DNA of 64,000 nt, taken from assembly GCF_000974485.1 (NCBI RefSeq), contig NZ_BBOM01000011.1, positions 1 to 64,000 of the forward strand, in the 5' to 3' direction. The stretch is from Streptomyces sp. NBRC 109706 (GTDB lineage: Bacteria; Actinomycetota; Actinomycetes; Streptomycetales; Streptomycetaceae). Below the pieces are notes generated by a model. The model searched no databases. It was not told the DNA's origin and saw nothing but the letters and a program-made list of their open reading frames with translations. Positions 62,348-64,000 of this stretch are shown in pieces; position 1 is the stretch's first letter; each line of letters starts with the position of its first letter. Made by a program: the position numbers and the translations under genes.

Positions 62348-62487
62348 GACGACGCCCAAGCATTGCTTTCGGTTTACCCCTGGGCGTTAAGATTGCTGAT
62401 CGTGCGGCATGGTGGACAGGAATGTCCGCGTCCGCGCAGCGTCAGCTCCATTCTTGTGGAGAGACTCGAAGAGAGAGAAGACACGCC

Positions 62488-62766
62488 ATGGGCGGTATCT
62501 CCCCTATGCAGCTTCTGCTCGTCGCCCTTGTCGTCGTGTTGATCTTTGGCTCCAAGCGCCTGCCGGACACCGCCAGGGCGTTGGGCAAGTCGATGCGGAT
62601 CATGAAGAGCGAGACGGCCGCCATGAAGGCGGACGGCAAGGACGCGGAGGCGTCCGCGCCGTCCGACGCGGAGCCGACCGTCGCCCCCCGGAGCATTCAG
62701 CCGGCCCCCGGTGAGACGAGCGCCGCCCGGCCCGTCGACGAGCCCAAGGGCACGTCCCAGGGCTGA
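62488..62766 (+). CDS. tatA: Sec-independent translocase subunit TatA
   Basis: The 92-residue protein has an N-terminal membrane helix (ISPMQLLLVALVVVLIFGSK) and the FGSKRLPDTARALGKSMR hinge and amphipathic helix that define TatA. An acidic disordered tail follows. It assembles with TatC, encoded next, to move folded twin-arginine proteins across the membrane. ATG 62488 follows GAGAGAGAAG. Confidence 0.95.
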   Translation: MGGISPMQLLLVALVVVLIFGSKRLPDTARALGKSMRIMKSETAAMKADGKDAEASAPSDAEPTVAPRSIQPAPGETSAARPVDEPKGTSQG

Positions 62767-62857
62767 CGTTGGCCGGTGCCGCACCGGTAGCCGGAGAAGG
62801 GGCAGTGAGAGCAGGCGGTCGGGCGGATGCCGGCCGCCCGACGAGATGAGGACGTGG

Positions 62858-63766
62858 GTGCCCAAGACCACGCGGAAGCGGGAGAAGGACCCCGAGGGGC
62901 GGATGCCGCTCACGGAGCATCTCCGGGAGTTGCGCAACCGGCTCGGGATCGCGGTCCTCGCGGTGGTCATCGTCGCGATCGTCGCCGCCTTCTTCGCCAA
63001 GGACATCATGGACTTCCTCGTGGAGCCGGTGCCCATGTGCGACTACGGCGACCCCGCGGCGGAGGACAAGCGCTGTGCCGTCCTCGCGCAGAACGGCCTG
63101 ACCGCTCCGTTCGCCACCTACCTCAGGGTCTCGCTGCTGGTGGGCCTCATCGGGGCCTCGCCGGTCTGGCTCTACCAGTTCTGGGCCTTCATCGCCCCCG
63201 GCCTGCACCGGAACGAGAAGAAGTACAGCCGCGCCGTGGTCGCGGTCGGGGTGCCGCTGTTCCTGGTCGGCACCTACTTCGCCTACTGGCTGCTGCCCCG
63301 GGCCATTCCGGTGCTGCTGAGCTTCAGCGCCGACGACGCGCAGAACTTCGTCACCGTCGAGGAAGTGCTGGACATCAGCGTCCGACTGGCGCTCGCCTTC
63401 GGTATCTCCTTCGAACTGCCCCTGCTGCTCGTTCTGTTGAACCTGGGCGGTGTGGTCTCCGGCCAGCGGATGATCAGTTGGTGGCGGTGGATGGTGATGG
63501 GCATCGCGATCTTCGCGGCCATCATCACGCCGACCGATGTGATGACGATGATCGCCCTCCAGGTCCCCGTCACCGGCCTCTACTTCCTGGCCTGCGGTAT
63601 CGCCCTGCTCAACGACCGCAGGCGCCGCAGGAACAACCCGGACGCCCAGCTGGACGACGAGGAGGCATCCAGGCTCGATCTGACGCCGGAGCCGGTCGGC
63701 CCCGCCGAGCGGATCCGTAGCGACGACGGCGGCCCGGTCAACGGATACGACGACGACGTGACATGA
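62858..63766 (+). CDS. tatC: Sec-independent translocase subunit TatC
   Basis: This 302-residue, six-helix receptor for twin-arginine signals has EGRMPLTEHLRELRNRLG at the N-terminus (the Glu-x3-Arg signal-binding site) and WLYQFWAFIAPGLHRNEKKY. FELPLLLVLLNLGGVVSGQR and a charged C-terminal tail ending GYDDDVT are also present. GTG 62858 is preferred because GAGGAC lies just upstream and the length then matches Streptomyces homologues. An in-frame ATG at 62846 is possible. Confidence 0.95.
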   Translation: MPKTTRKREKDPEGRMPLTEHLRELRNRLGIAVLAVVIVAIVAAFFAKDIMDFLVEPVPMCDYGDPAAEDKRCAVLAQNGLTAPFATYLRVSLLVGLIGASPVWLYQFWAFIAPGLHRNEKKYSRAVVAVGVPLFLVGTYFAYWLLPRAIPVLLSFSADDAQNFVTVEEVLDISVRLALAFGISFELPLLLVLLNLGGVVSGQRMISWWRWMVMGIAIFAAIITPTDVMTMIALQVPVTGLYFLACGIALLNDRRRRRNNPDAQLDDEEASRLDLTPEPVGPAERIRSDDGGPVNGYDDDVT

Positions 63767-64000
63767 GCGGCGAGGTGACCCTGCTGGTCAATCCGGTGGC
63801 CGGGCAGGGGCGCGGACGGCGTGCCGCCGCGCCGGTCGCGCGGACGCTGCGCGACGCCGGGATCGCCGTACGGGTGCTCGTCGGCCTCGACGCCGAGGAT
63901 GCGGTGCGCCGGGCCGGGGCGGCGGTGGCCGCCGGCACGGGCGCCCTGGTCGCGGTCGGCGGGGACGGGATGGCCGCGCTGGCCCTGCGCGTCGTCGCCG
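63763..64000 (+). CDS. Diacylglycerol kinase-like protein, N-terminal part
   Basis: The frame stays open to the window end (79 residues seen). It starts at an ATG overlapping the tatC stop (ATGA). MSGEVTLLVNPVAGQGRGRR and VAVGGDGMAALAL are the nucleotide-binding motifs of the DAG-kinase catalytic family (NPxxG and GGDGT-like, here GGDGM). It is expected to phosphorylate a lipid alcohol. The C-terminal domain is outside the window. Confidence 0.85.
   Translation, partial: MSGEVTLLVNPVAGQGRGRRAAAPVARTLRDAGIAVRVLVGLDAEDAVRRAGAAVAAGTGALVAVGGDGMAALALRVVA

Overview
The window is high-G+C DNA from a Streptomyces or a very close relative. The evidence is a short chaplin next to a sortase-anchored long chaplin, the gylR-glpF-glpK-glpD glycerol operon, mycothiol ligase mshC, an SCO1664-family gene, and a complete Pup-proteasome locus running into tatA-tatC. 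From about 11.4 kb to the right end, the gene order resembles the conserved chromosomal core known from S. coelicolor. The left 11.3 kb is a mobile element.

Region 1 (1-11341) is the right part of an integrated conjugative element whose left end lies outside the window. On the minus strand are a sigma-like regulator, a VirB2-like pilin, a TrbL/VirB6-like membrane protein and a PrgI-family protein. An IS110-family insertion sequence then cuts into the operon at the window edge. Divergently, on the plus strand, four tightly coupled genes encode two methyltransferase-like proteins and two beta-class DNA methyltransferases. They are followed by a small gene and a large serine recombinase. The recombinase gene runs into the 3' end of a tRNA-Leu(GAG) gene, which is the likely integration site. 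The roughly 540 bp between the two operons carries iteron-like repeats, and a 31-bp element occurs in opposite orientation upstream of both operons.

Region 2 (11.5-24.0 kb) is core chromosome. It holds an M20 peptidase, chaplins chpH and chpC, a DUF5703 gene, an acidic conserved gene, a RecD-like helicase homologue with eroded ATPase motifs, an aldo/keto reductase, an LLM oxidoreductase, and the phosphatase / DUF3090 / SCO1664-family / mshC block, facing the PAC2 gene parJ.

Region 3 (24.1-32.2 kb) looks accessory. It has a SnoaL-like protein and a divergent LysR regulator, then a complete oligopeptide/nickel-type ABC importer operon ending in a luciferase-like monooxygenase. It separates glpD from parJ.

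Region 4 (32.3-48.8 kb) holds the glycerol operon with its IclR regulator gylR, metH, a HAD phosphatase, an isolated solute-binding lipoprotein, a response regulator with no kinase nearby, a RecB-family nuclease, a site-2-type protease, tRNA m1A58 methyltransferase, a small secreted or membrane protein and a ferredoxin.

Region 5 (49.0-64.0 kb) is the Pup-proteasome locus: arc, dop, pup, prcB, prcA, then a LacI regulator and MFS pair, then pafA, two FKBP prolyl isomerases, the WYL regulators pafB and pafC, tatA, tatC and the start of a diacylglycerol-kinase-like gene. Pup is deamidated by Dop, ligated to substrates by PafA, and the tagged proteins are unfolded by ARC into the PrcAB core. PafBC is the known DNA-damage activator encoded with this system, and TatAC exports folded proteins.
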